Shown: positions 1 to 7,403 of the stretch, one piece after another | Layout: each line of letters begins with the position of its first letter | How positions within the stretch are numbered: position 1 is the first letter of the stretch | NCBI GenBank assembly: GCA_050732635.1 | Contig: JBOHRE010000058.1 | Location: forward strand, 1-20,859 | Length of the DNA: 20,859 bases | Direction: 5' to 3' | From: JBOHRE01 sp050732635 | GTDB taxonomy: Bacteria; Gemmatimonadota; Gemmatimonadetes; Longimicrobiales; RSA9 | Translations under genes and position numbers: made by a program | Notes under the pieces: generated by a model | Database searches by the model: none | The model's input: the letters and a program-made list of their open reading frames with translations, nothing else | What the model was told of the DNA's origin: nothing

Positions 1-50
1 GCATGAGGGTCGGCGCTGGGCAAGAAACGTACGCCCGAAACTGCGCAAGG

Positions 51-77
51 CATGGCGCGCTTTCTCCGCGCGCCATG
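51..77. repeat. Perfect 10-bp inverted repeat (stem-loop)
   Basis: CATGGCGCGC at 51-60 is matched exactly by GCGCGCCATG at 68-77, leaving a 7-base loop. The stem is very GC-rich, and its right arm contains the possible ATG at 75. No T-run follows on either strand, so it is not a classical terminator. It could end transcription of a gene left of the window or shape the leader of the TRAP operon. The symmetry is seen directly; the role is unknown. Confidence 0.6.
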
Positions 78-84
78 CCGCGCC

Positions 85-90
85 TATATA
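85..90 (+). promoter_or_regulatory. Possible -10 element (TATATA) for the TRAP operon
   Basis: TATATA stands out in very GC-rich surroundings and lies 5 bases before the ATG at 96. Normal spacing would put the transcript start at or next to that ATG, giving a leaderless mRNA. This fits the absence of any Shine-Dalgarno sequence there. No convincing -35 element is visible: the matching position lies in the loop of the 51-77 hairpin. Confidence 0.3.
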
Positions 91-95
91 CAGCC

Positions 96-1157
96 ATGCA
101 CGAGGATGCATTGAGCCGCCGCGCAGCGCTCGGGCGCTTGTACGCGTGGGTGGCCGGCAGCACACTGCTGGGCGCGTGCGATCCGCGCGAGTTCGCCCGC
201 CGGCACGGCGCGACGCAGCGCCTGTCGGTCGCGACCGGGGGCACGGGCGGCGTCTACTACCCCTACGGCGGCGCCATCGCGGCCGTGATCACGCGACACG
301 TGCGCAATGTGGAAGCCACGGCCGAGGTCACCGGCGGCTCGATCGACAACCTGAAGTTCATCGCCCAGGATCAGGCAGACCTCGGTTTCACACTGGCCGA
401 TACACTGGCCGACGCGTACGCCGGAACGGGCGCGTTCGAGACGTACGGTCGCGTGCCGGCCGCCGCGCTGGCGCGGCTGTACACGAACTACACGCACCTC
501 GTGACCGTGTCGGATCAACGGATCGCGAGCCTGGCCGACCTCCGCGACCGCATCGTCTCGACCGGTGAGCCAGGCAGCGGCACGGAGACCATCGCACGAC
601 GCATCCTCCAGGCGGCGGGAATCGACCCCGCTACCGACCTGCGATCGCGCGCGCTGGGCGCCGCCGGCTCGGTGGAGGCGCTGCGGGACGGGAAGATCGA
701 CGCGTTCTTCTGGAGCGGCGGCGTGCCCACCGGCGCGCTGCTCGACCTGGCGAGCGCGCCCGGCCAGCGCATGCGGCTGGTTGCCAATGACGCGGTCCTG
801 CCGGCGTTGCGCGAACGGTTCGGAGATGAGCTGTACCTTCCGGCGACGATCGTCGCGGGCGCATACCCGGGCATCGATGAGCCGATCGGTGTGATCGGCG
901 TTGCCAACCTGTTGGCCGCGCACCGGAGCATGAGCGCGGACCTGGCGTACGAGATCACGCGCGCCCTGTTCGAGCACCGCGCGGAGCTGCTGGCCGTACA
1001 CCCGGAGGCGAGACACCTGGAGCCGGGCTTCGCGTCGGCCGGCTCACCGGTTCCGTTCCACGAGGGCGCAGTGCGCTACTACCGGCAGTCGGCCGCGGCC
1101 GGCTCGCGGCGGGTCGCGGCCCAGGGCGGGGCGGACGGCTCGAGCCGTCATGGCTGA
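96..1157 (+). CDS. TAXI family TRAP transporter substrate-binding protein (lipoprotein-like)
   Basis: This is the extracytoplasmic binding component of a TAXI-type TRAP (tripartite ATP-independent periplasmic) importer. It captures a small organic solute and delivers it to the fused membrane subunit encoded next. From ATG 96 the product is 353 residues. The N-terminus is charged, followed by a hydrophobic stretch ending in the lipobox LLGAC (Cys28), so it is probably lipid-anchored. The mature start carries the family hallmark GGTGGVYYP at about 48-56, followed by the glycine-rich GGSIDNL region. The frame is open to base 3 with other ATGs at 3 and 75, but only the 96 start puts the signal peptide at the N-terminus. 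The 3' end overlaps the permease start by 8 bases, so the two are cotranslated. The substrate cannot be read from the sequence; TAXI proteins are linked to glutamate and other carboxylates. Confidence 0.9.
   Translation: MHEDALSRRAALGRLYAWVAGSTLLGACDPREFARRHGATQRLSVATGGTGGVYYPYGGAIAAVITRHVRNVEATAEVTGGSIDNLKFIAQDQADLGFTLADTLADAYAGTGAFETYGRVPAAALARLYTNYTHLVTVSDQRIASLADLRDRIVSTGEPGSGTETIARRILQAAGIDPATDLRSRALGAAGSVEALRDGKIDAFFWSGGVPTGALLDLASAPGQRMRLVANDAVLPALRERFGDELYLPATIVAGAYPGIDEPIGVIGVANLLAAHRSMSADLAYEITRALFEHRAELLAVHPEARHLEPGFASAGSPVPFHEGAVRYYRQSAAAGSRRVAAQGGADGSSRHG
1134..1149 (+). promoter_or_regulatory. 16-base perfect palindrome directly before the TRAP permease ATG
   Basis: GACGGCTCGAGCCGTC is perfectly self-complementary and its last base touches the ATG at 1150. 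In RNA it can fold into a 6-bp stem with a TCGA tetraloop, exactly where a ribosome binding site would lie. No AGGAG-like sequence is present. Ribosomes finishing the TAXI gene would melt the hairpin, so it may enforce translational coupling (inference). Confidence 0.45.
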
Positions 1158-3174
1158 GCGCGAGTCCGGCGTATCGACAACGATCCCGCCGCCGGAGCGC
1201 GCGGCCCCGACGCCAGCGCTGGGCGCCGTGAGCGACGAGGCCGCGGTGGGCGGTGGGCGCGTGTTGTCCGGTTACGCGCGGCTCGTCGTCGCCACGTTCT
1301 CCGTCCTGCTCTCGATCTACGCGCTGTACTGGGTCATCGGCGTGGTCGAGACGAGGGCATACCGCATCAGCTTCCTGCTGCTTGTGCTCGTGCTGGCATT
1401 CCTGATGTACGGGGCGCGGGCTGGCGCGGGCGCGGGGGAGCCGAGGGTCGGGTGGCAGGACTGGCTGCTGGCAGCGCTGAGCGTGATCGCGCTGGGCTGG
1501 CCGCTGCTGGACCTCGCCGCGTTCCCGTATCGAGCGGCGACGCCGAACGGGCTCGACCTGGCGCTGGGCGCGCTCACGGTCGTGCTGGTGCTCGAAGCGA
1601 CGCGCCGCGCGATCGGCTGGATGCTGCCACTCACCGCGCTGGCGGCCCTGGTCTACGCCTATGTCGGACCCGTGCTCGAGCTGATCGGGCTCGGCGCCAT
1701 CGCGCATCGCGGCTACTACCTCGATCGGCTGATCGGCACGCAGTACATGACGCTCGAGGGCATCTTCGGTGTGCCGCTCGACGTCGCCGCCACCTACATC
1801 ATCCTGTTCACCATCTTCGGTGCGGTGCTGGAACGGTCGGGCGCCGCGCACTTCTACATCGACTGGGCGATGGCGCTGACCGGCCGAGCGCAGCGGGGCT
1901 CTGGGCCGGGCCGCACGCTCGCCACCGCGGGGTTTCTGCTGGGCACCGTTTCCGGGAGCGGCGTGGCGACCACGGTCACGCTCGGCTCCGTGGGCTGGCC
2001 GCTGCTGCGTCGCGCGCGCTACCCGGCGGATACGGCGGGTGCGGTCCTGGCCGCCGCCGGCATCGGCGCGATCATGGCGCCGCCGACTATGGGCGCGGCC
2101 GCGTTCCTGATCGCGGAGTTCCTCCAGATCTCGTACCTGGAGGTCATCCGCATGGCGCTGATTCCGGCGGCGCTGTACTACGCGGCGATCTTCCTGATGA
2201 TCGAGGCCGACGCGAGGCGGCTCGGCACGGCGCCCGTCGCTGTCGGATCGGCATCGCTCGCGCAGTTGACGTCGAGCCGCGGCCACCTGTTCCTGCCGCT
2301 GATCGCGATCGTCGCGTTGCTGGTGGCGGGACTGACTGCCTTTCGGGCCGTATTCTGGGCAACGGTCCTGGCGTTCGCGCTGTCCTGGCTGCGCGCGGAG
2401 AGCGCGCTTGGGCCGCGCCGGCTCGTGGCCGCACTGGAGGCGGGCGGCAAAGGCGTGGTCGCCGTGGCCGCGACCACGGCGACCGCCGGCATCATCGTCG
2501 GCGTCGTGACACTCACCGGACTCGGCCTGAAGCTGTCCGGCATCCTGGTCGGCCTCGGCGGCGGCAACGCGCTCGGCACGGTGCTGCTCGCTGCGGCGGC
2601 TGTGTGGCTGCTCGGTCTCGCCGTGCCCGTCACCGCGTCCTACATCATCGCGGCCGTCATGATCGCGCCGGCGCTGGTCACGGTCGGTGTGCCGATCTTC
2701 GCGGCACACATGTTCATCTTCTACTACGCGGTGTTGTCCGAGGTGAGTCCGCCGACCGCGCTGTCACCATTCGCCGCGGCCGCGATCACCGGCGGCAATC
2801 CGTTCCGCACCATGATGCTGACCTGGAAGTACACGCTGCCGGCATTCCTCGTCCCCTTCATCTTCACGGTCGGTGAGGGCGGAGTCGGCCTGCTGATGCA
2901 CGGATCGGTCGGTGGCGTGGCCCGGATCACGGCCAGTGCGGCGCTGGGCGTGGCCGCGTTCGCGGCCGGCTTCGGTGGCTGGATTCGGGGCGCCGCGACC
3001 CCGTGGGAACGGGCCACGTGTGTGGCGGCTGGCCTGTTGCTGTTCCTCGCAGGCGGTTGGACGGACGCGCTGGGTGCCGCACTGCTCGCGGCGGTCGCAG
3101 CGCTGCACTGGCGGCGGCAACGGTCGTTCAGTCGACCGGCGGCTGGTAGGCCGGGCGCCGCTTCACGGACTTGA
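1150..3174 (+). CDS. TRAP transporter fused permease subunit (4TM/12TM, DctQM-like)
   Basis: This 674-residue inner-membrane protein is the transport unit of the TAXI-TRAP system. It fuses the small DctQ-like part and the large DctM-like part in one chain and is driven by an ion gradient. Many hydrophobic segments are visible. The first four, at about 38-165, form the small-subunit part. The DctM-like part follows, with conserved stretches such as LGTVSGSGVATTVT near 260, IMAPPTMGAAAF near 310 and EVSPPTALSPFAAAAITGG near 530-550. These match the family's two discontinuous-helix regions. The extra four to five C-terminal hydrophobic segments are usual for this fused family. The start overlaps the end of the binding-protein gene by 8 bases. 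The 3' end runs 47 bases into the 3' end of the convergent small membrane protein gene. Confidence 0.92.
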   Translation: MAERESGVSTTIPPPERAAPTPALGAVSDEAAVGGGRVLSGYARLVVATFSVLLSIYALYWVIGVVETRAYRISFLLLVLVLAFLMYGARAGAGAGEPRVGWQDWLLAALSVIALGWPLLDLAAFPYRAATPNGLDLALGALTVVLVLEATRRAIGWMLPLTALAALVYAYVGPVLELIGLGAIAHRGYYLDRLIGTQYMTLEGIFGVPLDVAATYIILFTIFGAVLERSGAAHFYIDWAMALTGRAQRGSGPGRTLATAGFLLGTVSGSGVATTVTLGSVGWPLLRRARYPADTAGAVLAAAGIGAIMAPPTMGAAAFLIAEFLQISYLEVIRMALIPAALYYAAIFLMIEADARRLGTAPVAVGSASLAQLTSSRGHLFLPLIAIVALLVAGLTAFRAVFWATVLAFALSWLRAESALGPRRLVAALEAGGKGVVAVAATTATAGIIVGVVTLTGLGLKLSGILVGLGGGNALGTVLLAAAAVWLLGLAVPVTASYIIAAVMIAPALVTVGVPIFAAHMFIFYYAVLSEVSPPTALSPFAAAAITGGNPFRTMMLTWKYTLPAFLVPFIFTVGEGGVGLLMHGSVGGVARITASAALGVAAFAAGFGGWIRGAATPWERATCVAAGLLLFLAGGWTDALGAALLAAVAALHWRRQRSFSRPAAGRPGAASRT

Positions 3175-3334
3175 CGAGCTTGACCACGAGCCAGGTGATC
3201 AGCGCGATCGGGACCACGGTGAACAGCAGGAACGAAACGAAGCCGATCACCATGCCGAGCAACGCGGTCAGCAGCTTGAGGCCGACGACGAGGGCCACGA
3301 CGACGCCGGTGGCCATGAATACCTTGGGCAGCAT
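3128..3334 (-). CDS. Small hypothetical membrane protein (68 residues)
   Basis: I do not recognise a family. The product is 68 residues with two hydrophobic segments (about 5-30 and 32-52), then a basic tail, KLVKSVKRRPAYQPPVD, expected on the cytoplasmic side. The ATG at 3334 is well supported by an upstream GGAGGAAAC Shine-Dalgarno sequence. The frame stays open further upstream, but that part is arginine-rich and looks like non-coding reading of the neighbour. It is the last gene of a minus-strand group after DUF4235 (80 bases upstream) and the metallophosphoesterase. Its last 47 bases overlap the end of the TRAP permease gene on the other strand. Confidence 0.7.
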   Translation of the reverse strand: MLPKVFMATGVVVALVVGLKLLTALLGMVIGFVSFLLFTVVPIALITWLVVKLVKSVKRRPAYQPPVD

Positions 3335-3414
3335 GTTTCCTCCGTACGAGCATGTGAGTGGCAGGCCGTACGGCGGCAGGGTGGGCGGGGTTTCGTGAAC
3401 GACGCGGCGGGTGT

Positions 3415-3732
3415 TCAGCGATCCTGACCAGTCAGCATCGCGGTCGGCAGCCGCCCGGTCACCTCGCGCCAGCCGCTGGCGGCGCCGCGCTCGCCGAGCA
3501 GCCGGCCGAGCCCCATCACGGTGCCGACGGCCAGCGTCCAGGCGATCGCGTCCGGCCAGCTGGTCAACGGTGAGGCTGGGTTGTTCGGGGGCGCCCTGCC
3601 GGTGGTGGACTTCCAACCCTGCTCGAGAGCTTTGCGGAGCACAAAGGCGCCGGCCACGGCGGCGGCGGCTGCGGTGACGCGCCAGATCATGTCGCGGTTC
3701 CAGAGCTCGTCGATCGACGGCAACACGGCCAT
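3415..3732 (-). CDS. DUF4235 family membrane protein
   Basis: The product is 105 residues and resembles DUF4235 proteins, small bacterial membrane proteins of unknown function. Visible features are an N-terminal segment IWRVTAAAAAVAGAFVLRKALEQGW (residues about 16-40), a linker with PPNNPASP, a second hydrophobic stretch at about 61-80 (DAIAWTLAVGTVMGLGRLL), and the C-terminal WREVTGRLP. The Trp, Arg-Lys, Pro-rich linker and TGxxP positions fit the family pattern from memory. ATG 3732 is preceded by AGGAG six bases away, and this sequence overlaps the end of the metallophosphoesterase gene. Only 2 bases separate the two genes, so they are translationally coupled. Confidence 0.78.
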   Translation of the reverse strand: MAVLPSIDELWNRDMIWRVTAAAAAVAGAFVLRKALEQGWKSTTGRAPPNNPASPLTSWPDAIAWTLAVGTVMGLGRLLGERGAASGWREVTGRLPTAMLTGQDR

Positions 3733-3734
3733 GG

Positions 3735-4661
3735 TCACTCCTGCGGTTCGCCGGTCCTGCGACGTCGCCTCGAGGCTGCGTGCGCGTCCCGCGCAGCGAG
3801 TGGTGCAATCGCGGTACCACGGCGGCGCCAGCGGCGTGGTTGGAGCGGGCGTGACCGGCCGGTCAGCTCGAGGATCGCGACCTCCGGCCGCGCGAAGAAA
3901 CGGACCGGCAACGTGTGGGTGCCGATGCCCCGCGAGGTGTAGACCTGGGTCCAGGGCCGACGCCGCAGGCCTTCCTCGTAGAGTTCGGGGTGGCGCGACG
4001 AACTCACGGGCGCACGCAGGCCAGGAAACCGGATCTGGCCGCCATGCGTGTGGCCGCTGACGATCAGGTCGACTGCATCGTACTCGCGGCGGCAACGCTC
4101 GGCCTGGTCAGGCGAATGCGCCAGCAGGATCGTGATGTCCCGCGCCTCCGCCGCCGGCAGCATCAGCCGCGGCGCACCCATATAGTAGTCGTCGACACCG
4201 GCGATGCAGATGCGCGCGTCACCGATCTCGTGCACGATCGCACGGTTGGTCAGGTCCTCGATGACCGGATGCAGCCCGACCTGCTCATGCCACTGGTCGA
4301 TACCAACCTTGTAATCGTGATTGCCCGGCACCGCGTACACGCCGAGCGGTGCGTACAGCTCGTCGAGCTGGTCCAGCACGGCCCCGAGTCCAGGGCCGAA
4401 ATCACCCGTCAATGCGATCAGGTGCGGCCGCCCATCCATCGCCATGCCCGCTGCCCGGCGGATCAGCGACAGCGGCGTCAGACCGCCACCATGCAGGTCG
4501 CTGAGCAGCGCGATGCGCAGCCCCTCGAATGCCGGCGGCAGCCGGCGGATGTGGATGCGACTGCGGCGAAACTGCAGCCAGCGCGGCTCGATCAGCGTGC
4601 CGTAAACGGCCAGCGCGCAGAGTGCCGCAGTGCCGAGCACGACCAGCTTCTTGCGCAGCAT
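3735..4661 (-). CDS. Metallophosphoesterase, YkuE-like, membrane-anchored
   Basis: This is a calcineurin-like phosphoesterase of 308 residues. It has an N-terminal hydrophobic helix (residues 7-22), so the catalytic domain probably faces the periplasm or the membrane surface. All metal-binding motifs are visible: SDLHGG (Asp55, His57), TGDF (Asp87), GNHD (114-116), AHSPD (His182) and SGHTHGG (His204, His206). Relatives include B. subtilis YkuE and UDP-2,3-diacylglucosamine diphosphatases, so a phosphodiester or pyrophosphate in the envelope is a likely substrate. The frame is open to 4760, but the extra N-terminus is only translation of the heptad repeat (repeating NHxPSxI), so I chose ATG 4661 in front of the helix. 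The Arg-rich C-terminal 35 residues lie outside the domain. It heads the operon with DUF4235 and the 68-residue protein. Confidence 0.88.
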   Translation of the reverse strand: MLRKKLVVLGTAALCALAVYGTLIEPRWLQFRRSRIHIRRLPPAFEGLRIALLSDLHGGGLTPLSLIRRAAGMAMDGRPHLIALTGDFGPGLGAVLDQLDELYAPLGVYAVPGNHDYKVGIDQWHEQVGLHPVIEDLTNRAIVHEIGDARICIAGVDDYYMGAPRLMLPAAEARDITILLAHSPDQAERCRREYDAVDLIVSGHTHGGQIRFPGLRAPVSSSRHPELYEEGLRRRPWTQVYTSRGIGTHTLPVRFFARPEVAILELTGRSRPLQPRRWRRRGTAIAPLAARDAHAASRRRRRTGEPQE

Positions 4662-4693
4662 ACGCTGCACGGCTGGCGCAAGCGGTGGGCCAG

Positions 4694-4749
4694 GGTGGTC
4701 GATCGCTGATGGTCGATGGTTGATGGTTGATGGTTGGTGGTTGGTCGGG
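4694..4749. repeat. Imperfect heptad tandem repeat (consensus GATGGTT), copy 1
   Basis: Consecutive heptads from 4694 read GGTGGTC, GATCGCT, GATGGTC, GATGGTT, GATGGTT, GATGGTT, GGTGGTT, GGTCGGG. The core at 4717-4745 is identical over 29 bases to 7411-7439, in the same orientation. It lies between the divergent metallophosphoesterase and hydroxy-acid oxidase genes. It is much richer in T and A than its surroundings. It is open in several frames but gives only low-complexity peptides, so I treat it as non-coding. Confidence 0.85.
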
Positions 4750-4754
4750 CTTCG

Positions 4755-4765
4755 GCGCATATTCG
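4755..4765 (+). promoter_or_regulatory. Possible -10 region GCGCATATTCG before the oxidase gene
   Basis: CATATT at 4758-4763 matches four of six positions of the -10 consensus. It lies nine bases before the ATG at 4773, so the transcript would have a leader of only a few bases. No Shine-Dalgarno sequence is present, in line with a nearly leaderless mRNA. The same 11 bases recur at 5924-5934. No clear -35 element is seen. Confidence 0.3.
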
Positions 4766-4772
4766 TGCTGCC

Positions 4773-5870
4773 ATGGAGCGATCGAGCGGGAACCTGATCG
4801 GGCTGGAGGCGGTCGCGCGCGAGCGGCTGCCGGCGGCGGTCTTCGACTACTTTGCCGGTGGCGCCGAGGACGAGGTCACCCTGGCGGCGAATCTCGCGGC
4901 GTACCGTCGCTGGGCACTGCGCCCACGGGTGCTGCAGGATGTGTCGCGCGTGGACGCCTCGACCGAGCTGCTCGGCGAGCCGGTGTCCTGGCCCGTGCTG
5001 ATCGCGCCCACTGCGTTCCAGCGGCTGGCGACGGAGGAGGGCGAGCGCGCGACGGCGCGCGCGGCAGGCCGTGCCGGCTGCATCTACGTGGTGAGCACGC
5101 TTTCCAACTTCGCGATCGAGGACATCGCAGCGGCGGCGACGGGGCCGTTATGGCTGCAGCTCTACGTCTTCCGGGACCGCGGGCTCACGCGCGAGCTGGT
5201 GCAGCGCGCCAAGGCGGCGGGCTGCCGCGCGCTCTGTCTCACCGTGACCGTGCCGGTTCAGGGCAACCGCGAACGCGATCTTCACAACCGGTTCCACCTG
5301 CCCGAGTCTCTGGAGATGGCGAATTTCCGGGGCCTGCGACAGGCGACGATGCCACAGTCGGACGCGTCGGGCCTGATGGCGTTCATCAGCCGCGAGTTCG
5401 ACCCCAGCCTCACCTGGGAAACCGTCGAATGGCTGCGCACCGAGTCCGGTCTGCCGGTGCTGATCAAGGGCATCATGACCGGCGCTGATGCGCGACTCGC
5501 GATCGAGCACGGCGCTGCCGGCATCATCGTCTCGAACCACGGCGGCCGACAGCTCGATGGCACGCAGGCCACGCTCGATGCGCTGCCGGAGGTCGCGGCC
5601 ACCACGGACGGCCGCATTCCGGTCCTGCTCGATGGCGGCATCCGGCGGGGTACCGACATCGTCAAGGCGCTCTGCCTCGGGGCGGGTGCGGTGCTCGTCG
5701 GCAGGCCGGTCTTGTGGGCGCTCGCGGTCGGCGGCGAGGACGCGGTCGTGCGCGCCCTGGGCGTGCTGCGCGCCGAGCTCGAGCGTTCGCTCGCGCTGCT
5801 GGGGCGGCCCCGCCTGGAGCTGCTCGGCGCCGACACGCTCGCGCCCGCCAGCCCGCCGCCCGCACGCTGA
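4773..5870 (+). CDS. FMN-dependent alpha-hydroxy-acid oxidase/dehydrogenase
   Basis: This 365-residue TIM-barrel flavoprotein is of the usual length for the glycolate oxidase/lactate oxidase family, which oxidises a 2-hydroxy acid to the 2-oxo acid using FMN. The signature SNHGGRQLDGT is at 254-264, and DGGIRRGTD (287-295) binds the FMN phosphate. Against spinach glycolate oxidase, recalled with a constant offset of 2, Tyr26, Tyr131, Lys232, His256 and Arg259 are all present. The conserved active-site Asp of TVDTP is Thr159 here (TVTVP). The substrate cannot be assigned; lactate, glycolate and mandelate are possible. ATG 4773 is chosen because the upstream open frame runs into the heptad repeat and the domain begins at about residue 8. 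It is a cytoplasmic enzyme, 159 bases before the DAACS symporter on the same strand. Confidence 0.88.
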   Translation: MERSSGNLIGLEAVARERLPAAVFDYFAGGAEDEVTLAANLAAYRRWALRPRVLQDVSRVDASTELLGEPVSWPVLIAPTAFQRLATEEGERATARAAGRAGCIYVVSTLSNFAIEDIAAAATGPLWLQLYVFRDRGLTRELVQRAKAAGCRALCLTVTVPVQGNRERDLHNRFHLPESLEMANFRGLRQATMPQSDASGLMAFISREFDPSLTWETVEWLRTESGLPVLIKGIMTGADARLAIEHGAAGIIVSNHGGRQLDGTQATLDALPEVAATTDGRIPVLLDGGIRRGTDIVKALCLGAGAVLVGRPVLWALAVGGEDAVVRALGVLRAELERSLALLGRPRLELLGADTLAPASPPPAR

Positions 5871-5872
5871 GC

Positions 5873-5895
5873 CCGAGCCGGCCAGGCGCGCTCGG
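5873..5895 (+). terminator. Possible weak terminator hairpin after the oxidase gene
   Basis: CCGAGC (5873-5878) pairs with GCTCGG (5890-5895) across an 11-base loop, just after the oxidase stop codon. A pyrimidine-rich stretch (AATCCCTCTTCC) follows, but not a true T-run. It precedes the putative promoter at 5924. Confidence 0.3.
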
Positions 5896-5923
5896 AATCC
5901 CTCTTCCTGATTCCGCCCGGCCC

Positions 5924-5934
5924 GCGCATATTCG
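5924..5934 (+). promoter_or_regulatory. Possible -10 region GCGCATATTCG before the symporter gene
   Basis: These 11 bases repeat exactly the motif in front of the oxidase gene (4755-4765). Transcription from here would give a leader of about 85-90 bases before ATG 6030. The leader contains GGAGG near 5966 and a GC-rich stretch with GCCGCGGC occurring twice. Whether the oxidase and symporter are separate units or one operon depends on this site. Confidence 0.3.
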
Positions 5935-6029
5935 GGCGCCCCCCGGAGCACCTGCTTCCGCACCCGGAGGCCCAGTGCCGCGGCGACTGCCGCGGCGCTT
6001 TGCGTATCCCGACGCGATGAGTCGACCGC

Positions 6030-7403
6030 ATGCCCGAGCGCAGCCGCCCTACACCGCTGCACCGCAAGATCCTCTACTCACTGGTCGGCGGCGCGCTGGC
6101 CGGTATCGTCGCCAACACCTTTTGGGCCGATCACCCGGCGCTGGACTGGTTCGTCGACACACTGGCGCAGCCGGCAGGCCAGATCTTCCTGCGGATGTTG
6201 TTCATGGTCGTCGTGCCGCTCGTGTTCACGTCGATCGCGCTGGGCGTCGCGGGCATGGGCGACCTGACTCGCCTCGGCCGGATCGGGGGCAAGACGCTGC
6301 TGTTCTTCGTGTGCACGACCGCGCTCGCCGCCACGATCGGCCTAGTGCTGACGAACATCGTGCGGCCGGGCGAGGCGCTCGACCCGCTCACGCGGGCGGC
6401 ACTGCTCGCCGAATATGCGCCGCAGGCGAGCGCGCGGACGGAACAGGCCCAGGCAGTCGATTTCGGTATCAACACCTTCGTCAACATCGTGCCCCGGAAC
6501 CCGGTCGACGCGGCCGTGCGCGGCGACATGCTGGCGATCATCTTCTTCACCATCGTGTTCGCGGTGGCGCTGACCCGGCTGCCCGTCGAGACCGCGGCGC
6601 CCGTCGTGCGTGTGATCGAGGGCGTCGGCCGAGCCGTCGAGGTGATGATCGGCTTCGCGATGAAGTTCGCGCCCATCGGCGTGTTCGGCCTGATCTTCGC
6701 CGTGGCTGCACGGTTCGGTGTCGATGTGTTCCAGTCGCTCGGCCTGTATGTGGCCATGGTGCTCGGCGCGCTGCTGCTGCACCAGTTCGGCGTCATCGGC
6801 CTGCTCGCGAAGCTGCTGATCGGCATCAGTCCTCTCACCTTCTTCAAGCGCGCACGTGCGCTCATGGTCACGGCCTTTTCGACCTCGAGCTCGAATGCGA
6901 CGCTGCCCACCACGATCCGCACCGCCGAGTACGAGTTCGGCGTGCCCCGCGAGATCGCGGGCTTCGTGCTGCCGCTCGGCGCAACCATGAACATGAACGG
7001 GACCGCGTTGTTCGAGGGGATGACCATCCTGTTCCTGGCGCAGGTCTTCGGCGTCAACCTCGACCTGACTGCGCAGATCATCGTCATCATCATGTCGGTG
7101 ATCACTGCTATCGGGGTGGCCGGCGTGCCCAGTGGGTCGATCCCGCTGCTGATCATGGTGCTGGGCATGGTCGGCGTGCCGGGCGAGGGCATCGCGCTGG
7201 TGCTCGGAGTCGATCGCATTCTGGACATGACGCGGACCGTGCCCAACGTCACCGGCGACCTGCTCACATCGTTGTGGATCACGAAGAGCGAGGGGCTGGC
7301 GTTCGCGCCGCCACCGCCGCCCGAGCTGGCGCCGCCGGAAACCGACGTGATTCTCGCGGATCAGCACCATGCTGCCGCCGCCTCCCCGCTCCACCCTCGT
7401 TGA
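6030..7403 (+). CDS. Dicarboxylate/amino acid:cation symporter (DAACS family, GltP/DctA-like)
   Basis: This 457-residue inner-membrane symporter takes up glutamate/aspartate or C4-dicarboxylates with Na+ or H+. The family landmarks are all visible: the serine-rich hairpin-1 tip SSSNATLPTT (286-295), NMNGT in TM7 (321-325), the hairpin-2 tip GVPSGS (365-370), and TM8 with DMTRTVPNVTGD (399-410). Arg402 is where acidic-side-chain-binding members carry Arg. About eight helices and two hairpins fit the length. The Pro/Ala-rich C-terminal 35 residues lie outside the fold. ATG 6030 is the first start in this frame and has no good Shine-Dalgarno sequence. The stop codon TGA lies at the beginning of the second heptad repeat. 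It follows the hydroxy-acid oxidase, so joint organic-acid uptake and oxidation is possible (inference). Confidence 0.92.
   Translation: MPERSRPTPLHRKILYSLVGGALAGIVANTFWADHPALDWFVDTLAQPAGQIFLRMLFMVVVPLVFTSIALGVAGMGDLTRLGRIGGKTLLFFVCTTALAATIGLVLTNIVRPGEALDPLTRAALLAEYAPQASARTEQAQAVDFGINTFVNIVPRNPVDAAVRGDMLAIIFFTIVFAVALTRLPVETAAPVVRVIEGVGRAVEVMIGFAMKFAPIGVFGLIFAVAARFGVDVFQSLGLYVAMVLGALLLHQFGVIGLLAKLLIGISPLTFFKRARALMVTAFSTSSSNATLPTTIRTAEYEFGVPREIAGFVLPLGATMNMNGTALFEGMTILFLAQVFGVNLDLTAQIIVIIMSVITAIGVAGVPSGSIPLLIMVLGMVGVPGEGIALVLGVDRILDMTRTVPNVTGDLLTSLWITKSEGLAFAPPPPPELAPPETDVILADQHHAAAASPLHPR

Noticed and set aside
955..2709. 584-residue open frame on the minus strand opposite the TRAP genes
   Set aside because: The product is a low-complexity Arg/Asp/Gln/His-rich chain with no domain. 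It is the usual antisense frame of a GC-rich membrane-protein gene, and the plus strand has clear TRAP homology.
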